The notes under the pieces were generated by a model. It saw nothing but the letters and a program-made list of their open reading frames with translations, was not told the origin of the DNA and did not search any database. A stretch of DNA of 64,000 nucleotides from positions 19,154,089 to 19,218,088 of the forward strand of contig NC_065922.1 of assembly GCF_024586455.1 (NCBI RefSeq). Direction: 5' to 3'. This DNA comes from Bactrocera neohumeralis (Eukaryota > Arthropoda > Insecta > Diptera > Tephritidae). Positions 1-10,893 of this stretch are shown here, piece after piece; position 1 is the stretch's first letter; every line of letters begins with the position of its first letter. Made by a program: the position numbers and the translations under genes.

Positions 1-960
1 TCGATCACGTTTGATTGATAAATGCACATATATAAGTATGTGTATGTGTGTGTTGCGTGCAGGGAATATTTTTCAATTTTCTTACTTTTTCATGCATTTT
101 TTTCCTCGCACATTGAGCGCTGGAAAATTCGCAAAATCCATGAAATGTTTCCATTTGCTTGCAACATTGCTTATATATTTTCATATACATATGTGTGTGT
201 GTGCTTGCCCCAGTCAATGCCAAGAGTACATTTGCAGCACACACACAAACACACAATATAAGTTTATATGTATGTAGCTGCCTCAAGCTCTAACCATCAC
301 GCGCAGCATATCGTCACACGCCATTGATTGATCGGCTCAAATAAATTACAAGAACAAAAAAAAATTGCAAAAACAAAAAATAGCAAAAACAAAGCATGAG
401 CGTGGAAAAAAGTCCGCTCAAAACAAATATACACCGGAAATTCAATTAAATCGAACGACTGTCTGATTACTTTGCCAGTTAGAATGCGCACCAGCCGCCC
501 GTTGGCAACGCGCCCGCGTGAGTTCGCGACAATTTCACAGTCGTCTGGCAATATTTACTTTGCCCAGCGGCTTTCCGGAGGAGTGTCAGCGTGTTTTTCT
601 CACTTTCACGCAAATCTTTGATAAATATGTGTGAATGTGTGTGTGCGTGTGTCAATGTCGATTTGACGAAATTTTTCCCATTTCTATTTGGTAGGCCATG
701 ATTCAATGCTGCGACCGTTAACTGTACGCCGCTGGGGTCAACTGCTGCATTATTAAGCGTCTTTCTGATGTGCTACACTTTCACTCCCCCACTTTTTCGT
801 CTGGTCTAATGTAGAATTCTGATTCGGTTGTCAATCAGCGCTTGTAAAAGCGCTTAATTTCGCACCCTTTTATGTTGCATTACAAAGTGGACAGGCGTGG
901 CTATGAAATGTGGTGATAGCGTGAGTTGCCAAATTTATGGAATTTGTTTCGAAAATTAAA
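1..960. other. Non-coding AT-rich stretch with short CA/TG tracts
   Basis: No gene is supported. The stretch holds short TG/CA microsatellites near 40-55, 190-210, 238-256 and 635-652. Overlapping short open frames on both strands are mostly translations of these tracts. A word related to the 42-49 kb cluster, GCGCTTGTAAAAGCGCTT, occurs near 840. Confidence 0.6.
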
Positions 961-1276
961 TATATTTGAAGATCTGAATCGTAAAATAAGCATAAAACTA
1001 GTATAGATAGATTTTGAGGACATTCTGAGACTACTCTTCGAACAGCAAGTTCAAAATTTATAAAAAAAAAATTCTTTGGCGCCTAAGGGTAGGCAACTTT
1101 TTTTAACTTGGTGGGATCCTTATTTGGTTAGAGATGATCTAAACCTATATCGTAAAAAAGACAGCTAGTACAGATATATTTTAATTTCATTTCAGGCCAC
1201 TTTTCGAAAGGCTAGTTCAAAATTTATTTTAAACAAATTCTTTGGCGCCTAAGGGTAGGCAACGTTTTTTTAACTT
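961..1276. repeat. Two-copy tandem repeat, about 166 bp unit
   Basis: The segment AATTCTTTGGCGCCTAAGGG with its flanks (AGTTCAAAATTTAT upstream, TAGGCAAC and TTTTTTTAACTTG downstream) occurs from 1048 and again from 1214, an offset of 166 bp. The 3' halves of the units are nearly identical. The 5' halves (ATCGTAAAAtaAG / ATCGTAAAAaAG ... CTAGTA) are more diverged. No coding potential is seen. Confidence 0.75.
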
Positions 1277-1917
1277 GACGGGAACTAAGTTTTTCTCTGG
1301 AACCGGAACTCTAGGAATCCTGGAACGACTATTCAAAGATGTCAACAAGCTGTTTTTCGAGTTGAAAAAGGGCTAATATATTGTCAGTTTCATATTATGC
1401 TAAGCACTAAGATGATAGAGCAAAGTCTCGAGTTTCTTTTTGAAAATGTTTCGCTTTATGAGTCAGTCTCTGCTTCAAAAAGATAAATGCGTTTTTTCAA
1501 AGATTCTGAAAAACCGAGTTTATTAGTTCACGAAGTAAGGTGCAAATAATTTTGAAAGAGATTGTGAGAAAACCAACTTTGAAGTCAAAGCAGAGGTAGT
1601 GTGGCTGTCTGACGACGCACCTGGGCTTTTAGGAGGACCATTATGAAATCACCGGGACTAAAATATCTACGCCTCATTATATTCTTTCTGAACCACCCTA
1701 TGCTCCTGAAGTTCTTTAATACAAAAAGTTTTATATGTGTGAATTCCAAGATATAGTCAAGAAACCCTAGATCGATAGTTGCGATTCCTTTCCTATAAAA
1801 ATAAAGGGTTTTCTCATAAGGACGTTACAAAGATAGACTGATAGGGACAGCAAACGACGCCATATTTCTCCCGCTCTTTGGACATTTCTCTTCAACAAGG
1901 TTTGCCATTTCATCACG
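1277..1917. other. Unassigned sequence beside a transposase relic
   Basis: No open frame of note. The base composition from about 1560 onward is more even than in the surrounding AT-rich DNA, so part of it may belong to the same decayed element as the transposase fragment that follows. I cannot define an element boundary or terminal inverted repeats. Confidence 0.35.
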
Positions 1918-2043
1918 GAAAGATGTGCGATCCAACCACGACTCGAAATTATTAAAATCTACTACCAAAATTCGGAGTCTTTGGCCTCAACTTCAAGAGG
2001 ACTGCGTCCGATTTATAGTCGTCATAATCGATTGAGCGTTTAG
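1918..2043 (+). mobile_element. Fragment of Tc1/mariner-type (DUF4817-like) transposase, N-terminal end
   Basis: One reading frame of about 41 codons ending in TAG at 2041 reads ERCAIQPRLEIIKIYYQNSE, then SLASTSRGLRPIYSRHNRLS. This matches the N-terminal helix-turn-helix region of the insect IS630/Tc1/mariner-type transposases that carry a DUF4817-like head (family pattern: I-I-K-x-Y-Y-x-N-x-E-S, then L-R-P-I-x-x-R-H-N). In intact relatives this region binds the terminal repeats. The body of the protein, including the DDE catalytic residues, is absent here, and the sequence after 2043 is plain AT-rich DNA. It is a dead relic. The match rests on motif recognition, not on a search. Confidence 0.7.
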
Positions 2044-3599
2044 TGGAAAAATTTTAATAAATAAAATAAATAAATAATATGTATTTATGAATATAACTGA
2101 AATACTAAAACTTTTAATTGAAATTTACAACAAAACAGTCATTAAATTCATACTCGTATTTCCAAATCCACAACTCAGCTTTAACAATCATCAATCATCT
2201 CGAAGAACCTTGGCAATCCTATAAAAAACCATAACTGTGAAAGAAACAGCTGCTGCCGCTGGTAAAACCAAATCTGCTTGCAACACGCAGTCGGACATGA
2301 AATGATAAGCGCTAGGATTACGATGGAATTAAGGTACTAACGACAGTTGAAATTACAGACATGTGGCAACAACAGAAACAAGCATGCATCCACTAAGTGC
2401 AAAAACGTATCTCAATCAAGTTAAGCCGAAAAAAGGAAAAAAGGGGCAAACAGCAAATTGGAATTGGAAAATGGCAAGCTAAATAAGTGCAAGTGTCGGA
2501 TTTGCAATTGACTTGGTCGCACGTACCGCCAGTCCAAGGGTCGGTAATGGTACGGCTGTGGCGCGTATGCAATCAACCCCAGTGCAATTGCGCTGCACAC
2601 ATGTGGTTCACGCTTAGACCTGTGAGTGTTAGTGTGTGTTTGTGTCAATGAAGAAGGGAGTAGAAGAAGGGAGCATGGTTGAACTGCGGTGATTTGAGGC
2701 CTTTGGGCGTCCATTTGAGTGAACGCGAGTGTTGACAGCGTTTAGTTAAGTGTCAAGTTGTGGTTACAACAGCGCAATTACAACAACAAATGGAAAACAC
2801 AGAAAACTGAAACAAAACTGTCTGAAATGAAGTAAAGTTGCAAAATGCGGCGGCGAATGCGAAAAAAATTGCTGACGGATTAAATTTGTGCGCTGAAGGG
2901 CGTCAGTAATTCACCGAAGAGCGCTGATAGCGGGAAGAGAAGGGAAGCGAGCGGAAGACTGTGAGCAGATAAGCTTTTATTTTTGCACTTTTTCGCTTTG
3001 TTTTCGAACTTACTTAATTGCACTAAAGCCCGCATAGCCGCTCGTGTAGGGCAGCTGTCCAATAAGCGGACGCTGGCGTGTGCAACAGTTTCGTAAGCGC
3101 TTTAATGTTGCAGCTTTGCCTGCTTAAATGTCAGTTGGTGTTAATGAAGTGACACTATGCGTTGCTGATTTGTGGTTAACACGTTCGGTGAGCGATGGCG
3201 ACTACACACATATTCATATTGCGCGCCGCTGCAGCTTCGGCCAGACATGCAATCACCTTTGGAGCATTCCGTAGCGTCTTATCAGCAATGCGAACGCTGC
3301 ACACAGACACAATTAATTAATGTATAAAATTCAATTAAAGCGTGCATTGGCGTGTAGAGATTGTGATAAGGCAAGGTGAGCGGTGCTTGACTTAGAAAAT
3401 ATAATGAAATGCTCGATCTTATCGGCAACGTGATGATTGACTGTGCGCTATCAGCCCTTGAAACGTGACCTTCGTTAAATATATGTAGAAATTGTATATT
3501 ATATTAAAAATAACTAATGTGCGGATTTTGCATTTAATATTAGTTGCATAAGGAAAATATTTTAAATCTTTCATATTATTAAATGGTATTGAACTAACA
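2044..3599. other. Non-coding stretch, no gene recognised
   Basis: Mixed composition with several CA/TG-rich patches (near 2620-2645). Open frames of 60-97 codons on the minus strand (2421-2714, 2880-3062) have no recognisable family features and no splice context. I see no RNA gene or element here. Confidence 0.55.
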
Positions 3600-5095
3600 A
3601 AAAAACACTGTTTCAAAATTTTAGAAAATCAAAATAAGAATTTAGAAAAATAAAACATAAGTTTGAAAAAATAAATTTGGAATAACAGTATTCTTGTAAA
3701 AAAAAGAAAGTATTTTTGTAAAAAATTAAAAAAATATTTATTTCAAAAAAAAAAATAAAAAAAAAAAAAAAAAAAAAAAAAAAACTTTTTGGAACAAATA
3801 AAAAAATTTAAAATATATTATTTTTACATATTTTTTATTATAAATATTATTTCTGAAAAAAAAATTTTTTGCATAAAATTAAAAACAGAAATAGATATGA
3901 AAATAATTCAAAAAAATTCTTTAGAACAAAAAAACATCAATATAACATTATTATAATTAATTTAAAAACATTAAATAAAAATATTTTCGAAAAAAAAACA
4001 GTTTTGAAAATAATTTTAAAATAATTTCTTTAGAAGAAAAAATGTATTGAAAATAAAAAATATTTCTGAAAGAAAAATTTTAAAAAATAATTTTGGAAAT
4101 GTAATACTGGAAAAAATAAAAAAAAACGTTGAACAATCAAAATTTAAACTATTTTTGAAAGAATTTAATTTTGGAAAAAACAAACTTTTTTAAATAATTT
4201 ATTATTATAAATATTATTTTTGAAAAAAATTTAAAAAAAATAGAAAAAAAAATAGTTTTGAAAAAAAAAATAGTTTTGAAAAAAAAATAGTTTTGAAAAA
4301 AAATAGTTTTGAAAAAAAATAGTTTTGAAAAAAAATAGTTTTGAAAAAAAAATAGTTTTGAAAAAAAAATAGTTTTGAAACAAAACTAGTATTGAAAATA
4401 ATTCAAAAAAACTTCTTTAAAACAAAAAGAACTTAGTTTAAAAAAAACGTGTTTAAAAAAAAATTATTTCTGAAAAAATTTATAAAATTAATTTTGAAAA
4501 AAAACAAAATAAATCATTCAAAGTTTGAAAAAAGTACTTAAATAAAAAAATACTTTGAATAAAAATGAAAAAAATATTTTCAAAACTACTGTTTGTATTT
4601 CAAAAGAATCGATTTTGAAACTCTTAAAAAACTTTGACAACCTGATCTTTAAAATCATGTCTTCTTTTTTATAAAGTCTCTTAATGGCATAGATTTTTAT
4701 ATTAGAACATTATTTAAAACGTTTAACATTGACATTTTTTTATAAAAATTTTTGAAAACATAAAACTTGTGGGAAAAAAATTAATTTTGAAAAAATTGCA
4801 TTGAAAAAAATTAAAAAAATCAATCAAAAATAAAAATGGCAAAAATTTAAATAAAAAAATGAATTTTGAAAAAAATTTAGAAAAATTTAATTTTGGTATT
4901 CCATGTATTGAAAAATATTTTTATAAAATATTAGAGAATTTTTCCAGAAAGTATTTTTATTATAAATACATATATTTTTTTGGATATGGTATATACATAC
5001 ATACATATGTACCTCAATGAAAAATTTATCTTTTTAAAGACTCTTTGCGGAAAAGAGTTCATCAAGAAAAAAATTTTCAAAATTTATTAGAAGTT
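3600..5095. repeat. A-rich low-complexity block with TTTTGAAAAA words
   Basis: About 1.5 kb in which the plus strand is mostly A with scattered TTTTGAAAA or TTTTGAAAT words. It includes a near-pure A tract at about 3750-3784. The spacing of the TTGAAA words suggests a decayed short-unit tandem repeat. A regular core is preserved at 4251-4380. Confidence 0.8.
4251..4380. repeat. Minisatellite, 16-18 bp unit, eight copies
   Basis: The unit ATAGTTTTGAAAAAAAA is repeated head to tail eight times, varying mainly in the length of its A run, followed by a diverged ninth copy (CTAGTATTGAAAAT). It sits inside the larger A-rich block. Confidence 0.9.
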
Positions 5096-6375
5096 TTAAG
5101 GGTTTTGTTTTTGTTGTTGTTGATGCTACCGGAGTACGTACATGTCAGTTTTAGAAAAGAAATATTCATTTTACAACAAAAATGTTGAAAAAATGCGTTG
5201 CAAATTTTTTCCTATCAACGCAAAAATATTTCACTAGCAATCGCTAATTGCTGCGATAATTTCCATTTCAGCGCACAGAATGAATACCGTTAATTTGTAG
5301 CACGTTTTCCACATTAACAACTCGCATACAAAGTTTCGTTTTGCATTTTTCCGCAACACCTTTTCAAACAATTGTCGACATTTGCATCTCGGCGGCTTTC
5401 GGCATTGTTTCAGCGCTCATTCTTGCGCAAATGTTTGCTAAAAACAACAAAAACCAGTGCAATAAAAAAGAAAAACAACAGTAATTAAATATATGGAGTT
5501 ACCGGTTAGTAGAAAGAAAACCTGAAGCATTTAATATATGTATGTATGTATTTATATATTTTATCTTTTATTGCTGTGTTTTCTTCTGAAGTGGCTTTTC
5601 AGACAATACACTTTTTGCTTATGTTGTCTGCTTGTCTCCTGGTGTAGACTTTAGTTAAGTTTTCCAGACAAATAGTCAGTGCGTCTGGTGGCGGGCAGCC
5701 AGGTAGTTAGACAGTCTCTTTAGTGCATGGAAGTATATAGAGTGTTTGTGACAAAGCAGCCGTCAGACAGACAATGCGTTTTGAGTGGCTCTTCTGCGTT
5801 TCATGTTTGCGGCATGCGGCGGTATCTTGTAACTGCCATTTTGTTTATTGTGCTGAGCATTGCGTCCGTCCTATTGACGGATGCGCTCGTGTCTTTACAA
5901 AGGTAAAGTTTTCTCCAGCCAGCACAAGCTATAGAAGCCAGAAGCAGTGCGCCGCTCTAGGTATGTTTGCTTGTTTGCGGCGTTATTTGCTTCCTCTTCT
6001 GCGAAAATTGTGCATAAGCGAGATAAATAACTTGCTGAATAAGTAGTTATGCGAAATTTCTTTGAATTATTTTGCATTTCCAGCAGAGATATGAGTTGTC
6101 TTTTATTATGTTTGTGGCAACATTGCGGCGTTGCGCTCATTAAGTCAGCTGTGCGGCGCGCTCTTTGGCGTTAAAACTTCCTTAATGCACTTTCTTGTTG
6201 CTGTTTGTTCGGAATTTCAACTGAATTGAATTGTTGTAGTTTTGTATTCATTTTTGTAACAAAACGCATATTGGTGATTCGCAACAATTTTTCCCCCTTC
6301 AACAAGACAATGTCTGGCAACACCACAAACAGCATTAAAACGATCAGACACACAGCAGCTTACAAACAGCGAAAA
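5096..6375. other. Non-coding stretch, moderately GC-richer
   Basis: No gene is supported. A short GTTTTTGTTGTTGTTGATGC tract lies near 5106-5125. Open frames at 5774-6046 (+) and 5895-6140 (-) overlap each other, have no domain features and lie in ordinary intronic-type sequence. Confidence 0.5.
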
Positions 6376-7632
6376 TCAGATAAAGTGATTTTGAAAAAAA
6401 AAGTTATAATAAATTATAATAATTATCAAAAATATTACATAAATATTAAATAACTTTAAATAAAAATCAAAAAATTTAAAATAAAAATAAAAATTAAAAA
6501 ATGTTCCAAAATTATAAATAATTATTTTTATTAAAATTGCATAAACAATGTGACAAAAATATTAAAAAAAAAAATCACAAAAAAATGTTAAATTTAAAAA
6601 AAACAAAAAAAATTTAAAAAATCATAAAATATTATTTAAAAAAATTGGATAAAAAGAAATCATACCAATAAAATAAAAGACGCTTAAAAAATTAATAATC
6701 AAAACAATTTAAATAAATACAAAAAAATAAAAAAAGTAAAACGTATGTATGTATATTTAAAACGAATGGAAAAACAATAAAAACATTTAAAAAAAAATTT
6801 AAAAAATAATAAAAAAAAATATATACATAAAAAATATTAATAAATATAAATATGTATAAAGATTAAAACAAAATCGAAAATATTAGAAAGAACAAAGAAA
6901 TAAAACAAATTAAAAATTACTCAAAAATATACAAACATCACGAAAGGATTTACTAATTAATAACATAACAAATAAAAACCAAAAATATTAAATTGTTAAA
7001 AAATAATAAATTATAAGTAATGAAAAAAAAATTAACTTAAAAAAAATGTTTAAAGTAAAAATAAAGAAACCAAAAAAAACCAAACAACAATTAAAAAAAA
7101 TTTTAAAAAAATTAAAAACATTAAAATATTCGAAAAAGTATAAATTTAAAATAAAAAAATATAAAAAAATTTAATTATTTTAATTTTTTTTAATATTTTA
7201 TTAATTTTTGTTTTTATTATTTTTAATTCCTTTATATTTTTAATTTTTTTTTCTATTTTTTCGTTTTTACTACTCGTATTTACTTTTTTTTAAGACAAAT
7301 TATAAAAAAAAAGATTAAAAATAAAAATAAATAAAATTTAAAAATAAAAGAAATATGAAAAAATAAAAATATAAATAAAAAAATTAAAAAAAAATATCGA
7401 AAAAAATTAATTTCTCTTAGAAATTAAATTAAAACAAAAAATTTTAAAACAAATTAAATAATTCGGAAAAAATTAGAAAAAATAGTATTAAAAATGTACA
7501 AAAATTACAAACAAAAAATTTAAAACTAAAAAGTAATTTAAAAAAATAAATAATTTAAAAATTTAAAAAAAATTTAAAAAAAAATTAAAAATAAAAAATT
7601 TAAAAACAAATTTTGTATTATAAAAAAAAAAA

Positions 7633-7707
<75 letters not shown>

Positions 7708-7960
7708 AAAAAAAAAAAAAAAAATATAAAAAAATAAAAATATAAATAAAAAAAGTTTAAAAAAATATCAAAAAAAAATTAATTAATTTCTCTTAGAAAT
7801 TAAATTAAAAGAAAAAATTTTAAAACAAATTAAATAATTCAGAAAAAATAAGAAAAAGTAGAAAAAAATATTAAAAATGTACTAAAATTTCAAAAAAAAA
7901 TTAAAACTAAAAAGTAATAAAAAAAAAATAATTTAAAAATATAAATAAAAAATAATAATC
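6376..7960. repeat. A-rich block with long poly(A) core
   Basis: About 1.6 kb that is almost entirely A and T, A-rich on the plus strand. A short T-rich inversion of the skew lies at about 7165-7290 and a near-pure A tract at about 7621-7735. Two diverged copies of a segment containing ATTTCTCTTAGAAATTAAAT flank the tract (near 7410 and 7790), which suggests a duplication of several hundred bp around it. Confidence 0.8.
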
Positions 7961-10250
7961 TGCATTACAATTTTCACTGCTGTTGCATTGCAACAATTCC
8001 ACACCCTCACCCAAAGTTGTTTCTTTGCTGCTCTTAACGCCTGTCATTTCCCAACATTACCAACATTGCCAAGTGAACCGCACAATGACACTTAACTAAA
8101 TACCCTAACCGCAAATTAATCTTACGTGTCACTAAATTTAATACACTCCTACAACTTAATACGTTGCAGAGCAATTTCGTTTGCTATTTCATTATTATTT
8201 TCATTTTCAATATTTTTTACAGTTTCTCACCTTTTCAAAACGCCCGTCTAAGATTACAAAAATTTCAATCGCATGTCAATCAATGGCGCATTGAAGCGTG
8301 AGGTTAAGCGGCAATTTAGTATTAGCGTCACCACAATGAGCAATATTACGCGATTTGTTTTCGTTTTCATTAAACCTGGCGATGATAACGCTTTGGTTTA
8401 GGGAGCGAGATTGTTGTATTATGTTGTTGTATTATGAGCATAAACTCTGTAATAGTGTTATTAAATTTTAGATGTGGTCGAAGAGCTTAGTTCCTGTAGA
8501 AATGTTCAATGACGTAAACGCAGCTCAAGACGGTAAACAACTTTGTTTATTTAGAGAAAATCATAGATCACTTGGGATCGCATGGAGCTACAAAAAATTG
8601 TGTAAAAGACAGCGCTTAAACAATCGGGGAAAATGACAAGAAGCCTTAAAAAATAGTTTAAAGTACGCGCCAGATCTACAGCGCTTAAAAGATCAGCGAA
8701 ATTAAGCAAAAAAACGTCAAATAATCCAACGACCTTAATCCCGGATTTATTTAAAATATTTCCAAAAGAAACGCGGACAACTTTAAGGTCAACAATGCCG
8801 TCTTAATAGCCAAAATAACTAAATTTTTGTAAAGTTTTGCCATAAAAATTTCTTGAAACAAATTTAAGAACTTCAAAAAACAAATTTATAAAACAAAAAA
8901 TAGACGAAAATGCCATCCGATCCAACAACTGCCTGCAACACACAAATAATTGCGGATTTTAACGCCGCTTGCACAGCAACAACAATAGCAACTACAACCT
9001 GTGCCGTCGAAAAAAAATATTGGAGAAAAATGAAATGCAAACGCAACCACCGGCCGGTGGACCGAAGCGCAACAAATTGCGAGCAGCAGCCGCCGTTGGC
9101 ACCGACAAGCTGGTGTAAGCGCGCAAAAAGGCTGTGTTAGTGGGGGGCGTTATGTATTTGGCAATTCGTAATAGAGTTGTTGGCGTAGAAATAATTGGTC
9201 GTTTGGACAACGATGACGGCGGCGGTTGAAAGCAAAACGAACGGCAGGCGATTTGCGAAAATGTATGCGAAAAACGCCGAAAAAGGTCTAAAGCAGGCAT
9301 CGTAGCCAAAAATAAATAAGCAGATGCCCACAGGTAGCAATTCAAAAGCGATTAACTATGTAAAAAGCAAATGCGAATTTGGGACGTGCCCGGCGGAGGC
9401 AAAAACAAAGCGCCAAAAGCAGAAATAAATAAACAAAAGTGATGAAAAAATGTGTGTAAGTGCGTGTTAAGTAGACATGCGTAGACAATGGCATGTGAAC
9501 ACAACAAATTTTTTATTGCAAAAAAAATTTTTTTGCAAACAAAATTTTTTTTACATTTTTTTTTTTCAAACCAAATTTTTTTACATCAAACCAAAATTTT
9601 TTCACAGCAATATTTTTGCCTAAGCTCGCTAACAGCGGGCGAGTGGCGACCTGTTGATGAGCGTCCAAATTGGAAATAGTTAAATTAAGTTAGTAACAAT
9701 GGCAGACAACAAAAACAAAAAAAACATTTGCGCTTTTTCATGGTTCAATGCCATTTACACGATGTGGCAACACCGCTGTGGGACAAGCGCAGCGGCACAT
9801 TTTAAATTATTGTTGTTTTTGTTATTTCGAAATTTTAGTTTTATGCGCGCTTGCTCAACTTCTGCAGCACTTTGTGTAAATTTGGACTTTTTGGCACAAC
9901 CTAGAGCTATTTGCGAAGCAGTTTGCAACATAACTGTAATATTTTATTGTTATTTTGTTTTGTGGTAAATTTGCAGCACAATTGAGGAGACAATGAGTTT
10001 TAGTGTATGTGTATATCAAAAATATTTTTTTTAGAAATTAACTGAAATTAACACATTAATACGTGGGTTGCCTTTTATGTTTCGGGATTTGACCAGCATA
10101 GTGTTTCAATCTGACAAATAAGCGCTATTTCTGTTGTTTACAGTAACATAAAATATTCAACTCAAAAAATGGAATGAAATCATCATGATCATCTTAACCA
10201 TATAGTCTTCGATGCGTCACTTCTGTGCTCTTTTACTCCCTCGAAAGAAA
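7961..10250. other. Non-coding stretch, no gene recognised
   Basis: Ordinary AT-rich sequence with a GC-richer patch at 8900-9470. An open frame at 8910-9140 (+) and its antisense counterpart at 8992-9345 show no family features. T-rich words TTTTTTTACA repeat at 9540-9605. I find no splice-supported exon. Confidence 0.5.
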
Positions 10251-10254
10251 AACA

Positions 10255-10585
10255 GTTTCTAAAATAAAAATTTCTTTGAAAAAAAAATCTTCTAAAAAAA
10301 ATTCCTTTGAAAAAAAATTTCTTTGAAAAAAAATTTTTTTGAAAAAAAAATGTCTTTGAAAAAAAATGTCTTTGAAAAAAAATTTCTTTGAAAAAAAATT
10401 TTTTTGAAAAAAAATGTCTTTGAAAAAAATTTGTTTTCAAAAAAAATTTTCTTCGAAAAAAACTTCGAAAAATAATTTTTTCGAAAAAAATAACTCGAAA
10501 AACAATTTCTTCGAAAAAAAATTCTTCAGAAAACCAAAACAAACTCGAAAATTCCATCGAAAAAATCTTTCGAACATAGCTTTCG
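10255..10585. repeat. Minisatellite, 16-18 bp TTTCTTTGAAAAAAAA unit
   Basis: At least ten head-to-tail copies of AATTTCTTTGAAAAAAA with variation in A-run length and TTTCTT/TGTCTT changes, passing into TTCGAAAAAA variants after about 10,450. A 139-codon minus-strand open frame over it (10,189-10,608), rich in Phe and Lys, is only the translation of the repeat. The unit resembles the array at 4.25 kb and the degenerate TTTTCGAAA satellite at 14.3 kb. Confidence 0.9.
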
Positions 10586-10781
10586 AGGAAAAAATAGAGG
10601 AATTTCAACTAACCATTCCAAAAATATCGGTAGAGATCCTATTTTCCTCGATATATTTTCAAAAGTGTGTATTTGCATGAAGAGGTATATTGTCTAGGCA
10701 ATTTAATAATCGAAACTTGTTCAAAGTTAAAGCCATTTAATAAAAAATAATACTATTCCACGTATTTCATGAAGAACTTAC

Positions 10782-10853
10782 CACAATACAGAGGAAAGGT
10801 TCGCTCTGCATAAACAGGTCACTAATAAATAGAGTTTGTTTGTCGTCACTTAC
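10782..10853 (-). other. Possible recursive-splicing (RS) exon, 72 nt
   Basis: On the minus strand this segment begins at the recursive splice junction and ends at a second consensus donor, TTGTG|GTAAGTTC (GT at 10,781-10,780). An exon bounded by the 3' half of a ratchet point and a downstream 5' splice site is the architecture described for recursive-splicing exons. The segment is 72 nt (24 codons). It is free of stops in phase 0 and has stops at once in the other two phases. It could therefore be a cassette microexon or only an exon-definition device that is normally skipped. No transcript evidence is available, and a 72-nt stop-free frame is not rare by chance. Confidence 0.35.
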
Positions 10854-10893
10854 CTGTAAAGGAAAAAAAAAACAAAATAAAGTTAAAATTTTA
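10848..10893 (-). promoter_or_regulatory. Candidate recursive splice site (ratchet point) 1
   Basis: Read on the minus strand, a pyrimidine tract (GTTTTTTTTTTCC) runs into TTTACAG and directly into GTAAGTGACG, so a 3' splice site and a 5' splice site abut at 10,854/10,853. A branch-point-like TTAAC lies about 30 nt upstream. This is the consensus form of fly zero-length-exon recursive splice sites, which remove long introns in steps and regenerate a 5' splice site each time. It fits a long minus-strand intron. The sequence shows the motif. Use in splicing is inferred. Confidence 0.6.

Noticed and set aside
10189..10608. 139-codon minus-strand open frame with repeating FFFKEIFFQ units
   Set aside because: Pure translation of the 16-18 bp minisatellite.
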